Source of the DNA: Streptomyces hygroscopicus subsp. hygroscopicus
Lineage (GTDB): Bacteria; Actinomycetota; Actinomycetes; Streptomycetales; Streptomycetaceae
Reading direction: 5' to 3'
NCBI RefSeq assembly: GCF_030269125.1
Contig: NZ_BSSM01000003.1
Coordinates: forward strand, 248,001 to 312,000
DNA: 64,000 nt
Shown here: positions 19,252 to 28,475 of the stretch, piece by piece
How positions within the stretch are numbered: the stretch's first letter is position 1
Layout of the letters: the number at the start of each line of letters is the position of its first letter
The notes under the pieces: generated by a model
What the model was told of the DNA's origin: nothing
Databases searched by the model: none
What the model saw: the letters and a program-made list of their open reading frames with translations, nothing else
Position numbers and translations under genes: made by a program

Positions 19252-19305
19252 CGCGCCAGGCGCGCCAGGCGCGGCAGGAGCGGCAGGAGCGGCAGGAGCG
19301 GCAGG
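19252..19305. repeat. Tandem 9-bp repeat (CGCGCCAGG / AGCGGCAGG)
   Basis: Six head-to-tail nonamers: two CGCGCCAGG, one CGCGGCAGG and three AGCGGCAGG. They lie in the gene-free stretch 19010-19356 between the SUKH gene and the next plus-strand gene. Confidence 0.9.
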
Positions 19306-19356
19306 AGCCGAGGGGACCAGGCGGCAGACAGGGCATGACGAGCCCCCATTACCTTC

Positions 19357-19680
19357 TTGGTGGCCCGCAACGCGGCCCACGCCCGCGCGGCCCGGCCTTG
19401 GCCCCATCTCGGCGCGGTCCTCGCAGCGTTGCCCGAGGGGGGATCAGTGGAGTTCGTCCGGGAGGCACCGGACGGCACGGTCAGCCACGTGGTCGTCGAC
19501 GAGACCGAGTACCGGCAGCTCGCCGCCCTGGTGGCCGGCGCGCGGGCGGCCCGTGCCCTGCCCCTGGATCTCGGCGAAGCCACCCGCGGGCCGGTGCCGG
19601 TGGTGGGCGGGACGACGGCAGTGGTCGGCGTGGCCGGGCCGCAGCGCCACTCGAAGGGCGTCTCGGGCGGGAGGTCGTAG
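19357..19680 (+). CDS. Small hypothetical protein
   Basis: 107 residues. The stretch VEFVREAPDGTVSHVVVDET, then EYRQLAALVAGARAARALPL has strong G/C third-position bias, so this frame is the coding one. An alternative GTG start lies at 19448. No domain is recognised. It precedes the STAND locus by about 200 bp on the same strand, but nothing links it functionally. The last 30 residues look less conserved and could result from a late frameshift. Confidence 0.5.
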   Translation: MVARNAAHARAARPWPHLGAVLAALPEGGSVEFVREAPDGTVSHVVVDETEYRQLAALVAGARAARALPLDLGEATRGPVPVVGGTTAVVGVAGPQRHSKGVSGGRS

Positions 19681-19888
19681 TCGTCGTCGAAGCCGGTGAA
19701 GCAGCCGGAGCGGGGGCACCTCGTGTCGGGCGGTGGTTTCGTCCGCGCTTGGGCGCTCACGTGGAAGGGAGCGCCGGGCAGAGACAACGATTTGCCAAGT
19801 CCCGTGCATCGCATGGGGGTTGTGCGGTGTACTTGCTCCCGGAACGAAGCCGCCGTCTGGTTCGTACGGCGGCCGGAGGGGGGAGACC

Positions 19889-20347
19889 GTGCCTGATCCG
19901 CAGAACACGCAGCAGATGGCGGAGGCGCTGGCGATGACGGGTGCCTCGACGCTGGTCGCGGCGATGGCGACGGACGCGTGGCACACGGGGCGCGGCGGCT
20001 TCGCGCGGCTGTTCCGCCGCGGCGGGAACGGCCTGCGCGAGATCGAGAGCCAACTGGACAACGACGCGGTTCTGGTGAGCGGAGACGACGCCGCCTCGGC
20101 GCGCGCCGAGCTGATCGGCCCGTGGCGGCTGCGGCTGCTGCGCCTGCTGCGCGACCACCCGGACGCGGCGCCGGAGCTGACGGAGCTCATCGACCGGATC
20201 CGGGAACGGCTCCCGGAGGACGGCCGCCGCTGGACGCAGGACGTACGCGCGTACGACCGCTCCGTCGTCAACGCCGTGCAGGGCGGCAACCAGTACAACC
20301 ACTACATGGACAGGCCCCGCCCGGACGGTGACGTGGACGAGGCATGA
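19889..20347 (+). CDS. Small helical protein, putative effector partner of the STAND NTPase
   Basis: 152 residues from a GTG at 19889, preceded by GGGGGGAGA. The N-terminal part is helical with a moderately hydrophobic segment (ALAMTGASTLVAAMATDAWH), then a second helical bundle (PWRLRLLRLLRDHPDAAPEL). Near the C-terminus (residues 128-137) is NAVQGGNQYN, nearly identical to residues 21-30 of the next gene's product. The TGA overlaps the next ATG (ATGA), so the two are co-translated. In bacterial amyloid-signalling systems the effector carries the motif C-terminally and the NLR N-terminally, and the layout here is the same. Effector activity, perhaps membrane disruption, is inference. Confidence 0.75.
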   Translation: MPDPQNTQQMAEALAMTGASTLVAAMATDAWHTGRGGFARLFRRGGNGLREIESQLDNDAVLVSGDDAASARAELIGPWRLRLLRLLRDHPDAAPELTELIDRIRERLPEDGRRWTQDVRAYDRSVVNAVQGGNQYNHYMDRPRPDGDVDEA

Positions 20348-23300
20348 GCGGGCCGGACGGCACGGTCTTCATCCAGAACCTCTCGGTGCGCGGCGGCCGG
20401 ATCAACGCCGTCCAGGGTGGCGACCAGTACAACTACATCTATCGCAGCGCCCCGCCGTACCGGGTCGAGCCGTACCCGCTGGGAGGCGGGACCGTCCCGC
20501 CGGACCTGCGGCGCGTGCCCAGCCGCCTGCTGACAGCCCGCCACCGGCTGGTCCCCTTCGCTCCGCGTGCGGAACTGGAGCTGCTGGAGGCGTGGCGCGA
20601 CGACACCGCACCGGGACTCACGGTGCGGCTGCTGCACGGCGAGGGCGGCCAGGGCAAGACCCGGCTCGCGGCCGAGTTCGCCGCCCGGTCGGCCGGGGCG
20701 GGCTGGACGGTGGCACAGGCCCGGCACCGGAGCGAGGTCGCCTCCGCCGGCGGCGGGGACGAAAGCCTGACGGTCCGCCCGCCCGGCCTGGTCATCGTCG
20801 TCGACTACGCGGAGCGCTGGCCGCTGCCCGATCTCATCACCCTGATCCGGCAGCACAGCGCTGCCGCACGCGACCGACTGCGGATCCTGCTCCTGTCCCG
20901 GCCCGCCGGGGACTGGTGGCAGGACCTGGCCCACCAGCTGTCCAAGCTCGACATCCTCGACGCCGACGCCGTCCGCCTGCCCGGCCTGCCGGATCACCTC
21001 GAGGCGCGCGGCGCTGTCTACGCCTCGGCCCGGGACGCGTTCGCCGCCGCCCTCGGCCTCGCCGACACCGCCTCGGTCCGGGTTCCCGCCGAGCTGGGCG
21101 ATCCCCCGTTCGACCTGATGCTCGCCGTCCACATGAAGGCGCTGGTGGACGTGGACGCGGCCGTGCGCGGCGTCACCCCGCCGTCCGGCCGCGACCTGGC
21201 CGCCCTGTCCACCTACCTGCTGGACCGCGAGCACGACCACTGGCGGTCCAGCCACGACGGCGGCCGCGGGCCGGTGCGCACCGGCCCGCGGGAGATGCGC
21301 CGCGCGGTGTACGTCGCCACGCTCACCCCGCCGCTGACGGCCGATGCCGCCACCGAGGCCCTGACCCGCACCGCCGCCGCCGAGGCGGCCACCGCCGGGC
21401 AGGTCCTGCGCGACCACGCGCGGTGCTACCCGCCGCAGGCGGAGCAGCTGCTTTTCGAGAGTCTCTCACCCGACCGGCTGGCCGAGGACTTCCTCGCCCT
21501 CACCCTCCCCGGCCGGGAGGACCGGTACGGCTACCACGCCACGGACTCGTGGGCCGGTGTCGCCCCGGCGATGCTGCTGGAGCACCCGGAGGACGGCCGG
21601 CCGCCGCCGTACGCCCGTCAGGTGCTCACGGTGCTCGTCGAAACCGCCCGCCGCTGGCCGCACGTCGTCGACCGCCATCTGATCCCGATGCTGCTGCACC
21701 GGCCCGCCCTCGCACGGGCCGCCGGCGGCGCCGCGCTGAGCCGCCTGTGCGACCTGGACGGTCTGCCGGACGCCGTGCTGGAGTTCATCGCACCGCACCT
21801 GCCGCAGGGTCGCCACGTCGATCTGGACACCGGCGTGGCGGCCGTGACCCGGCGCATCGTCCGGCACCGGCTCGGCACCGGAGACCTCGGCCCGGCCGAG
21901 CAGGCCGCGCTCCTCTCCCACCTCGCCTGGCGGTACGGCAACGCGGGACTGGTCCACGAGGCCGCCGACGCGGCGCGGGAAGCGGTGGCGCTCCTCCGCC
22001 GGACCGACGCCGACGGCACCGCCGCGCTGCCCGCCCTGCCCGCGCTGGCGGACGCCCTCAACAGCCTCGCCGCGCAGCTCACCACCGCGGGCCGCTTCGA
22101 CGAGGCGTCCGAGCCCCTTCGGGAGGCCGTCGACGCGTACCGGGCGCTGGCCGCCGCGGACCGCGCCGAGCACTCCACGGGACTGGCGATGGCACTGAAC
22201 AACCTCGGTGTCCACCTGGTGCGCACCGGCCGGGCGGCACAAGCAGCCGAGTGCTCCGCCGAAGCCGTCGAACTGCTCCGGCCGCTGGCGGACGGCGACC
22301 CCGGGACGCACCTGCCCGCGCTGGCGACCGCGCTGACCAACCTGGGGAACGCGCTGTCGCAGGCCGGGCGCCTGGACGAGGGCGTACACGCCGTGCAGGA
22401 CGCGCTGGAGCTCAACCGGCGACTGGCCGGCGCCGACCGGATGCGGTACCTGCCCGACCTCGCGATGACGCTGCTCAACTGCGGCCAGTGGCTGAAGGCC
22501 GCCGGCCGGGCGGGGCAGGCCCGCGAGGCCACCGAGGACGCCGTGCGCCTGTACCGCGAACTCGCCGAGGCGAACCCGGCAGCCCACCTCCCGCATCTGG
22601 CCATGGCCTGGGACAACCTCGGCAACGTCCTCGCCCGTCTGGGGCAGCCCGACGACGCCCTGGAGGCCACGCGGAAGGGTCTGGAGATACGCGAACGGCT
22701 CACGGCCGCCGACCCGGAGCGCCACCAGCCCGACCGGGCACGGTCGCTGACCAACCTCAGCATCCGCCTCTCCCAGCTCGCGGAGCCGCACGACGGCCTC
22801 GCGCCCGCGGAGGAGGCGGTCGGGCTCTGGCGCCCGATCGCCGCCGCCAATCCGGCTCATCTTCCCGACCACGCCACCGCCCTCCACGCCCTTGACCACT
22901 GGCTCACCCGGGAAGGACGCCACGGCGAGGCCCTGGACGCCGCCGAGGAACTGCTCGCCGTGCGGCGACGGCTGGCCGAAGCCGACGCGTCCCAGGCGCC
23001 CGTGCTCGCCACCGACCTGCACTCCGTGGGCGCACGTCTCGCCGGTGCCGGCCGCCGGGAGCAGGCCATGGCGTACCTCTCCGAGGCGGTCGACCTGCGC
23101 CGCGGGCTCGCGCGGACCGGGACTCCCGCCGACGCGTCACCACTGCTGGACTCCGTGAACCTGCTGGGCACCCTGCTGGTCGAGACGGGCCAGGCACCGG
23201 AGGCGGTACGCCAGTCCACCGGTGCCCTGCTCGCCCTCGCGGAACCCGCCAGCGCCGATCCGGATTCCTACCGTCCGCACCTGGCGACCGCGGCGACGCT

Positions 23301-23673
23301 CGTCGGCATCAGGCTCTCGGAGGCCGGTCATCCGGAGCACGCCGTCCAGTCCCTGAACATGGCGCTGCTGATGCTCCGGCGACTGGCCGAGGCGGACTCG
23401 GCGTACCTCCCGCAGTTCGTCAACGTGCTGCGCATCCTGGCTCTGGTCCGGGTGAGCGCCGGCATGGACCTGGAGCCGGCCCTCCAGGCGAGTACCGAGG
23501 CCGTCCGCATCGCCCGTGGGATCTCGGAGCACCTTCCCCCGGAATCGCCCCTGCTCACCGACGCCCTGACCGCCCACTCCGTGGTGCTCCAGGCCCTCGG
23601 CGACGACGCCCCGACGGAGGCCGGGCCGACGGAGGACGCGCCGACAGGGGCAGCGCCGACGGAGGACGCCTGA
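20344..23673 (+). CDS. STAND (NLR-like) NTPase with TPR repeats
   Basis: 1109 residues. An N-terminal short motif region (NAVQGGDQYN, residues 21-30) is followed by an NTPase core: P-loop GEGGQGKTRLA at about 99-109 and Walker B LVIVVDYAERW at about 149-159. A long helical middle is followed by tetratricopeptide repeats from about 530 to 1090 (for example ALADALNSLAAQLTTAGRFD and ALATALTNLGNALSQAGRLD). The acidic tail ends in repeats of PTEDAP type. There is no enzymatic domain on the chain itself; the partner protein encoded just upstream is the likely output. Such proteins oligomerise on ligand binding, and many act in phage defence or programmed cell death (family knowledge). No membrane segment. 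Confidence 0.88.
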   Translation: MSGPDGTVFIQNLSVRGGRINAVQGGDQYNYIYRSAPPYRVEPYPLGGGTVPPDLRRVPSRLLTARHRLVPFAPRAELELLEAWRDDTAPGLTVRLLHGEGGQGKTRLAAEFAARSAGAGWTVAQARHRSEVASAGGGDESLTVRPPGLVIVVDYAERWPLPDLITLIRQHSAAARDRLRILLLSRPAGDWWQDLAHQLSKLDILDADAVRLPGLPDHLEARGAVYASARDAFAAALGLADTASVRVPAELGDPPFDLMLAVHMKALVDVDAAVRGVTPPSGRDLAALSTYLLDREHDHWRSSHDGGRGPVRTGPREMRRAVYVATLTPPLTADAATEALTRTAAAEAATAGQVLRDHARCYPPQAEQLLFESLSPDRLAEDFLALTLPGREDRYGYHATDSWAGVAPAMLLEHPEDGRPPPYARQVLTVLVETARRWPHVVDRHLIPMLLHRPALARAAGGAALSRLCDLDGLPDAVLEFIAPHLPQGRHVDLDTGVAAVTRRIVRHRLGTGDLGPAEQAALLSHLAWRYGNAGLVHEAADAAREAVALLRRTDADGTAALPALPALADALNSLAAQLTTAGRFDEASEPLREAVDAYRALAAADRAEHSTGLAMALNNLGVHLVRTGRAAQAAECSAEAVELLRPLADGDPGTHLPALATALTNLGNALSQAGRLDEGVHAVQDALELNRRLAGADRMRYLPDLAMTLLNCGQWLKAAGRAGQAREATEDAVRLYRELAEANPAAHLPHLAMAWDNLGNVLARLGQPDDALEATRKGLEIRERLTAADPERHQPDRARSLTNLSIRLSQLAEPHDGLAPAEEAVGLWRPIAAANPAHLPDHATALHALDHWLTREGRHGEALDAAEELLAVRRRLAEADASQAPVLATDLHSVGARLAGAGRREQAMAYLSEAVDLRRGLARTGTPADASPLLDSVNLLGTLLVETGQAPEAVRQSTGALLALAEPASADPDSYRPHLATAATLVGIRLSEAGHPEHAVQSLNMALLMLRRLAEADSAYLPQFVNVLRILALVRVSAGMDLEPALQASTEAVRIARGISEHLPPESPLLTDALTAHSVVLQALGDDAPTEAGPTEDAPTGAAPTEDA

Positions 23674-23982
23674 CCCGGATCGTCCTCTCCGGTCCGCTTC
23701 CCGCGGGATCGGCCAGACGGCCGGCAGCGGCGGCTCGTCTACGGACCAGCAGCTCGCGGACGCCCTGAACCGTGCAGGTCAGGTGGGACCGCCGACCGTC
23801 AACGCCCTGACCCCATGTCAGCGACCGGCGCCGGTCCTCCCAGCCCCGTGCTGCCGGCCCCTTGGCCGGCTCCGCCGCCGGCTGCGCTGCCTGCTCCTCG
23901 CTCAGCCTCGGCAACGACGCCGGCCCTGCGACCGCAACAGCCTCGGCGGGAATGCGGCCGGGGTATTGGTGCGTCGAAGTGG
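23674..23982. other. Convergent intergenic region
   Basis: Lies between the STAND gene and the convergent LGFP-repeat gene. Open frames are present but show no protein-like sequence. I see no clear terminator hairpin. Confidence 0.5.
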
Positions 23983-25020
23983 TCAGTCCCAGTTGCAGGT
24001 TTGGAGCAGGGCGAGCGTGCTCGTCGCGTAATCCTCGCCCTTGTGCGAACGCCAGGACTCCAGGTCCCACGTGTCATGGGAAAGGTGCTCGCCGAACAGC
24101 TCGAAGTCCCACTTCGCATGGCAGGCGAGCTGATCCCTCGTCGAGTCGAGCTGTGTCTGGCTCAGTTGCGTCCCGTCAAGCGGCAAGGGTCCGGGTACCA
24201 CGTTCCACACCTGCTGCCACAGCGAGTCGTAGTCGGTGGACGCCTGGTCGTATCCGGTCTGCGTCGGCTTGACGCTCACCTCGATATGCCGAGCATCCCC
24301 GTTGGGCAGTGCGAACTTGACGGAGACCGAATCAACCCACCGCTCCCCCGCACTCAGGACGTAGCCGACGCACTCCCCGGCGCATACTTCCGCGCCCTCT
24401 CCCATTCCGGCGCTCCAGAACAGGTCCGTGTTGCGGACGGAGAAGGTCTGCCGGTATCCGTTCAGGGTGTCGTCGCGCCGCTCGTCCGTTACGGGGTATC
24501 CGAACCGGCTGGCGAACTTGCCGTAACGATTCCACAGCCTCCCGATCTGCCCCCACACGGGGTGCGCCCCGTAGGAGGGATGCCAGGCCATGATGCCGCC
24601 CTCGAATTGCTGCCCCTTGCCCACCCCGTCAAGGTTGGTCAACTCGTCGTCGACCGGATAGCCCAGGGGCCCGGCCTCCCAGTCGAGTTCGCGCCACTTG
24701 TCACCGATGGCACCCCATACGGGGTGCGCACCCGTCGAGGCCTTCCAGTAGATGGTTCCGCCCTTGAACTCCTGCCGTCTGCCGACACCGTCCGGATTGG
24801 GCAGCTCACCGGCGACCGGGCAGCCGAGGACACCCTTGTCCCGGTCGAGACTGGTGTACTTGGCGAGGATGTCGCCGCCGACGTTGAACCCGCAGATCGA
24901 CTCGTCGGCCGCTGCGGGTGCCACCTGAACGGTGAAGGTGGCGGCGAGGATCGCGAGAACCGTGAAGGCTGTCCTGATTACGGGAATTCTCCGTGAAGAA
25001 CAAGGAGTGAATGTGGGCAT
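23983..25020 (-). CDS. Secreted LGFP-repeat protein
   Basis: 345 residues from the ATG at 25020, with AGGAG upstream. Signal peptide (RTAFTVLAILAATFTVQVAP, cleavage probably after APAAA). Then at least three LGFP repeats (LGCPVAGELPNPDGVGRRQE, LGYPVDDELTNLDGVGKGQQ, FGYPVTDERRDD), which bind cell-wall components in actinomycetes. The C-terminal 130 residues, with paired cysteines (EVCAGECVGY) and WDLESWRSHKGEDYATSTLA, resemble the DUF2599 type found in secreted actinobacterial proteins. Probably an extracellular cell-wall-associated protein; enzymatic activity not evident. Confidence 0.85.
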   Translation of the reverse strand: MPTFTPCSSRRIPVIRTAFTVLAILAATFTVQVAPAAADESICGFNVGGDILAKYTSLDRDKGVLGCPVAGELPNPDGVGRRQEFKGGTIYWKASTGAHPVWGAIGDKWRELDWEAGPLGYPVDDELTNLDGVGKGQQFEGGIMAWHPSYGAHPVWGQIGRLWNRYGKFASRFGYPVTDERRDDTLNGYRQTFSVRNTDLFWSAGMGEGAEVCAGECVGYVLSAGERWVDSVSVKFALPNGDARHIEVSVKPTQTGYDQASTDYDSLWQQVWNVVPGPLPLDGTQLSQTQLDSTRDQLACHAKWDFELFGEHLSHDTWDLESWRSHKGEDYATSTLALLQTCNWD

Positions 25021-25199
25021 ATCGGGCTCCTTTCCCGTGCATGACCGTACGGGGGAGGAGGAAGCCGGAAAAGGTTGAATCCGGTCACGCCGCGTGTCGG
25101 GAAATCGGCCGTCCCACTCCACGTCCTGGAGGCGGATCCGGGCGCGACTCTCCCTGATCTCGACGAGGCCGGAGCCCGCGGCTCACCGCGTGCGGAACC

Positions 25200-25529
25200 T
25201 CAGCAGTTGTCTTCGACATAGAGCATGCGGCGTCCCGGCTCGGCGCGGAACTCGTGGGCGAGGTATCGGCCGGTCGGCGACGTTCCGCCGGGGCCCATGT
25301 ACTCGCCCTTGAGCCGGTCCCAGAGCATGGGACGTTCGGTCTCCGTCGTCAGCCGGGGGCTCGTACCGCCCATGTCTCCCCAGATCACAGGCGTGCAGGC
25401 GTCCTTGACGAGCCGACGGACGACCCGGAGGTCAAGCCGCTTTCGGTGGAGAACCCAGCTCGTCCCCTGGTCGTCAAGGAGCGTCAAGGGTCCGTTCACG
25501 CTGTCGGGGTTCACGGGAAACTGCTGCAT
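25200..25529 (-). CDS. Hypothetical protein
   Basis: 109 residues from the ATG at 25529 (MQQFPVNPDSVNGPLTLLDD). Coherent soluble sequence with KRLDLRVVRRLVKDACTPVI and a C-terminal strand (HEFRAEPGRRMLYVEDNC). I do not recognise the family. It lies just upstream of the secreted LGFP gene on the same strand, 180 bp apart, with no evidence of an operon. Confidence 0.65.
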   Translation of the reverse strand: MQQFPVNPDSVNGPLTLLDDQGTSWVLHRKRLDLRVVRRLVKDACTPVIWGDMGGTSPRLTTETERPMLWDRLKGEYMGPGGTSPTGRYLAHEFRAEPGRRMLYVEDNC

Positions 25530-26143
25530 ACGAACGAGTCTTCCAGACGCCCTCACTGCGGAGCCTCCGGCGGCGGGCCCTCTCGGACGCCGGCTCCGCC
25601 GGCGCCCGGGTGAAGTCCACCCCCAGAACATTGCGCGTCCACACTCACCAGGCCCAGGGCTGCCTGGACACGATCTTGAGTGGTCCTTTTCGCGCGCCGT
25701 CAGTCATAGCCCCGTCAGTGGTCCAGCTGCGGCCGACCACATTCAGCGACACTGCCCGCCGGCCGCGTCCTCGCCACGCCGACAACCGCAGACGGCCACG
25801 GTGACCGGGTCGGCGCCGTTCATGCCCGCGCCGCCGGCGGCGGACGCGTCCGCAGGCGCGACGGCGGACCGCCGCGGTACGGCGGCGGGTTTCCGGGGCG
25901 CCGGTGGCCGGAGCACGGCCGGCGACGCGGCGGGCAGGTCGGCGACGGCGTCGACCGCGTGCGGCAGACCGGCGGCCGCCGGACCTCACGCCACCGCCGC
26001 GGCGGGCCGCCGGGCAGGCACACCCTGTCCGGCCACAGCCACCGCCGGCACCGCCTCTTCGACTACTGGTGATCACCGGCACCAGGCATGCGGGCAGTTC
26101 CGACACCCCACACGCCCCGCCCCGTGGGCGCGCTCGGCTCCCG
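25530..26143. other. Stretch without a supportable gene
   Basis: All six frames give Arg- or Ala/Pro-rich low-information sequence. I see no repeats, tRNA or transposase remnant. Confidence 0.5.
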
Positions 26144-26431
26144 TCAGCCCGCCCCGCCGTCCGAATCAGCCCTGTCCCCGGCCCCGCCGGTGCGGCCCCT
26201 CGACACCAGCGCCGTACCGGCGATCACGGCGCCGATCGCCACGACCTTGCCCGCGCCGTAGTACAGGCCCCATTCCTCGTCGGCGCTGTGTCCGCCGAGG
26301 AACAGCCAGGCCAATAGGGACAGTCCGGTCACGACGAGGATGCCGCCGCCGAGCGGACCGAGCCCCGCCCACCAGGGAGCGAGAGCAGCCGGGGGAGAGC
26401 TGGGCCGACGCCCGTGCCCTGCGTCCTTCAT
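26144..26431 (-). CDS. Small membrane protein, two TM segments
   Basis: 95 residues from the ATG at 26431, with GGAGG eight bases upstream. Two hydrophobic segments: GPLGGGILVVTGLSLLAWLF, and GAGKVVAIGAVIAGTALVSR. The tail is short and acidic. No known family; probably a small inner-membrane protein of unknown function. Confidence 0.65.
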   Translation of the reverse strand: MKDAGHGRRPSSPPAALAPWWAGLGPLGGGILVVTGLSLLAWLFLGGHSADEEWGLYYGAGKVVAIGAVIAGTALVSRGRTGGAGDRADSDGGAG

Positions 26432-26551
26432 CCTGGGTTCCTCCTGCCGGTGACACCTGCACACATCTTGTCCAGACGATCACAGGCGGTTCGACGTTCC
26501 GGCGTCCGAGCACGATCCGCCGCTTCGCGAGGACACCAGACACCCGGGCTG

Positions 26552-26797
26552 TCACCAGGCCGCGGCGGCGCCCGGCCCTGCGAACGTCCCCGAACCACAG
26601 AACCACCACTGCGCCACGGGGAACAGGACGTCACCCCCGAAGGGCGCCTTGTCCCCAGGCCCCCGCCGGCGCCGGGGAGCAGAGCCGGCCGTGCTCGCGC
26701 GGCGCGAGCCTTGGGGGGACCATCCCACGGGTACCGGGGTGAGGATCGCTGCCACCGGGATCTTGCGGCGTTCCTCGAAGACGTCCTCGATCGTCAT
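26552..26797 (-). CDS. Possible small or truncated protein
   Basis: 81 residues. The first 27 codons (MTIEDVFEERRKIPVAAILT) have strong coding bias and begin 17 bp after the alpha/beta hydrolase gene ends, as in an operon. The remainder is Arg/Gly-rich and unconvincing. It may be the start of a gene whose downstream part has been lost. Confidence 0.3.
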   Translation of the reverse strand: MTIEDVFEERRKIPVAAILTPVPVGWSPQGSRRASTAGSAPRRRRGPGDKAPFGGDVLFPVAQWWFCGSGTFAGPGAAAAW

Positions 26798-26813
26798 CGT
26801 GCGGCGCTCACGG

Positions 26814-27584
26814 CTACCTCAGGAAGCGGCGGATCAGCTCGCCGGTCTCCTCAGGGGCTTCGAGATACAGCATGTGGCCCGCGTCCACTTTCGCCACCGT
26901 CAGGCGTTCGCCCAGCGTCGCCCGGCACGCCCGGACGTACTCCGTGGAGACGAAGCCGGATCGCCCGGCGATGACGAGGAGCGTCGGCACGGCGGGTGGT
27001 GGAGTGACGGGCGGTCCCGCCATCTCGGAACAGGCCGTCACGACGGCCGCGGGCTCGAAGCGCCAGTGCCACCGTCCATCGCCGCGTCGTACGAGGTGTT
27101 CGGCGACCTCCTCGTCGGCGGCCGCGGCAAAGGCGGCCGGCCACGCCGACCTCCGTTCCGCGCGCGCCTCTTCCGGGCTCGCGAACGATCCGGGACAAAG
27201 GGTGCGGCGGGCCTGTTGGTGCAACTGCCCGGCGGGGAGCCCGACCGAGGGGTCGAGCAGGACGATGCGGCCCACACGTTCGGGGGCCGCGTGGGCCAGA
27301 CGCAGCGCGATCAGCCCACCGAACGAGTGCGCGAGCAGATCCACTCGGTCCACAGCGCGGGCGTCCAGCACGGCGAGCATGTCCGCCACGTGGGCCTCGG
27401 TGTTCCACGGCGGCGCGTGGTCGGAGCGTCCATGCCCGCGCAGGTCCGGCGCGATGACCGAGAAGTCGTACAAAGACGTCTCGGCGATGCGCCGCCAGCG
27501 AGCGCCGTGCCCCTTGATCCCGTGCAGTGCGAGCAGTGCGGGTCCTGCGGCCGCACCGTAGTCACGGACGTACGGCGCCGTCAC
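26814..27584 (-). CDS. Alpha/beta hydrolase
   Basis: 256 residues from a GTG at 27584 that overlaps the TGA of the flavin reductase gene. Alpha/beta-hydrolase features: LLALHGIKGHGARW (oxyanion loop HG), DLRGHGRSDHAP, nucleophile elbow AHSFGG, acid near LLVIAGRSG and the final His in VDAGHMLYLEAPE. A single-domain serine hydrolase with a cap (about residues 130-190). Close coupling with the flavin reductase-like gene suggests a joint catabolic or detoxifying step; substrate unknown. Confidence 0.9.
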   Translation of the reverse strand: MTAPYVRDYGAAAGPALLALHGIKGHGARWRRIAETSLYDFSVIAPDLRGHGRSDHAPPWNTEAHVADMLAVLDARAVDRVDLLAHSFGGLIALRLAHAAPERVGRIVLLDPSVGLPAGQLHQQARRTLCPGSFASPEEARAERRSAWPAAFAAAADEEVAEHLVRRGDGRWHWRFEPAAVVTACSEMAGPPVTPPPAVPTLLVIAGRSGFVSTEYVRACRATLGERLTVAKVDAGHMLYLEAPEETGELIRRFLR

Positions 27585-28270
27585 GCGTGGCCGCCCCCTT
27601 CGGTGCCGGAAGGCTGGGGCATCGGACCACGTGGTGTGGTGGAGCGGTAGGAATGGCCGAGCTCCGGGCCGAGACCGAAGTAGTGCCGGAAGTTGTAGAT
27701 GAGCGGGCTCCACGTGGCCGGGTCGATGTGATCGGTACCGGGGACGACGATGCGGGGGTCGGCGTGCACCTTCAGCACGTGGGCCTCGACGATGAGGAAC
27801 TCGCCGGAGGCGTCCGGCCGGAGGCGTTCCGCTCGTGCCTCCAGCTGGAGCGGGCAGCCGTCGACCCGCGGCGGCCGGACCGTATGGGACGGGCGGCTGC
27901 TCAGCCCCGCCGCGCCGAACTTGTCCTTCTCGAAACGGCAACCGTCGTGCTTGGTCGGGGGAACCGGATGGCGGCCGGTGAGTGGAGCCAGGCGCTCCAC
28001 GGCCTGCCACTGACCGGGGGCGGCTAGGTTGATCACGAGTTCGGGACGGGTGGCGAGGTTGTGCGCGGTCTGGCCGTCCGGGCCCAGGCCGAGCACGACC
28101 ACCTTTCCCAGGGCCCATGCGGAGGAAATCGGCGCGACGTTGACCGAAGTGTCCGGGTTCTCGGTGGTCAGGAGCACCACAGGGGTGCCGAAGTACAGAA
28201 CGCTCGGCTCTATGGAGACACAGGGTTCGCTGTCGGAGCCGGGCCGGACGAGGGGCTCGATGATCTTCAT
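27581..28270 (-). CDS. Flavin reductase-like (DIM6/NTAB family) protein
   Basis: 229 residues from the ATG at 28270 (MKIIEPLVRPGSDSEPCVSI). It has the split-barrel FMN-binding pattern: LYFGTPVVLLTTENPDTSVN, VAPISSAWALGKVVVLGLG, and RPELVINL. Family members are flavin reductases or FMN-dependent oxidoreductases. No clear Shine-Dalgarno sequence precedes this ATG, so the start may lie upstream in the same frame. Stop and next start overlap (GTGA), coupling it to the alpha/beta hydrolase. Confidence 0.85.
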   Translation of the reverse strand: MKIIEPLVRPGSDSEPCVSIEPSVLYFGTPVVLLTTENPDTSVNVAPISSAWALGKVVVLGLGPDGQTAHNLATRPELVINLAAPGQWQAVERLAPLTGRHPVPPTKHDGCRFEKDKFGAAGLSSRPSHTVRPPRVDGCPLQLEARAERLRPDASGEFLIVEAHVLKVHADPRIVVPGTDHIDPATWSPLIYNFRHYFGLGPELGHSYRSTTPRGPMPQPSGTEGGGHA

Positions 28271-28475
28271 GGCCGAAGCGTACGAGCGGATCACTTCGGC
28301 ACCCGCCGAACCGTTCCCGTCCCATGAGACCGAGAACTGTGCACGGGCAGTCACGGGATGACCGGGAGGATTCGACGGGGCCGGCGGAGTCCGGTCGGCG
28401 GCGTCCACGACAGCTCAGGGACCGTGGCGCGGCCGGACCGCCATGTGTCAGCGAAGTCCGGGCCCCGTCCTCGTC

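Noticed and set aside
20302..21417. Minus-strand frame opposite the STAND NTPase
   Set aside because: Mirror of the P-loop region; no start signal or domain.
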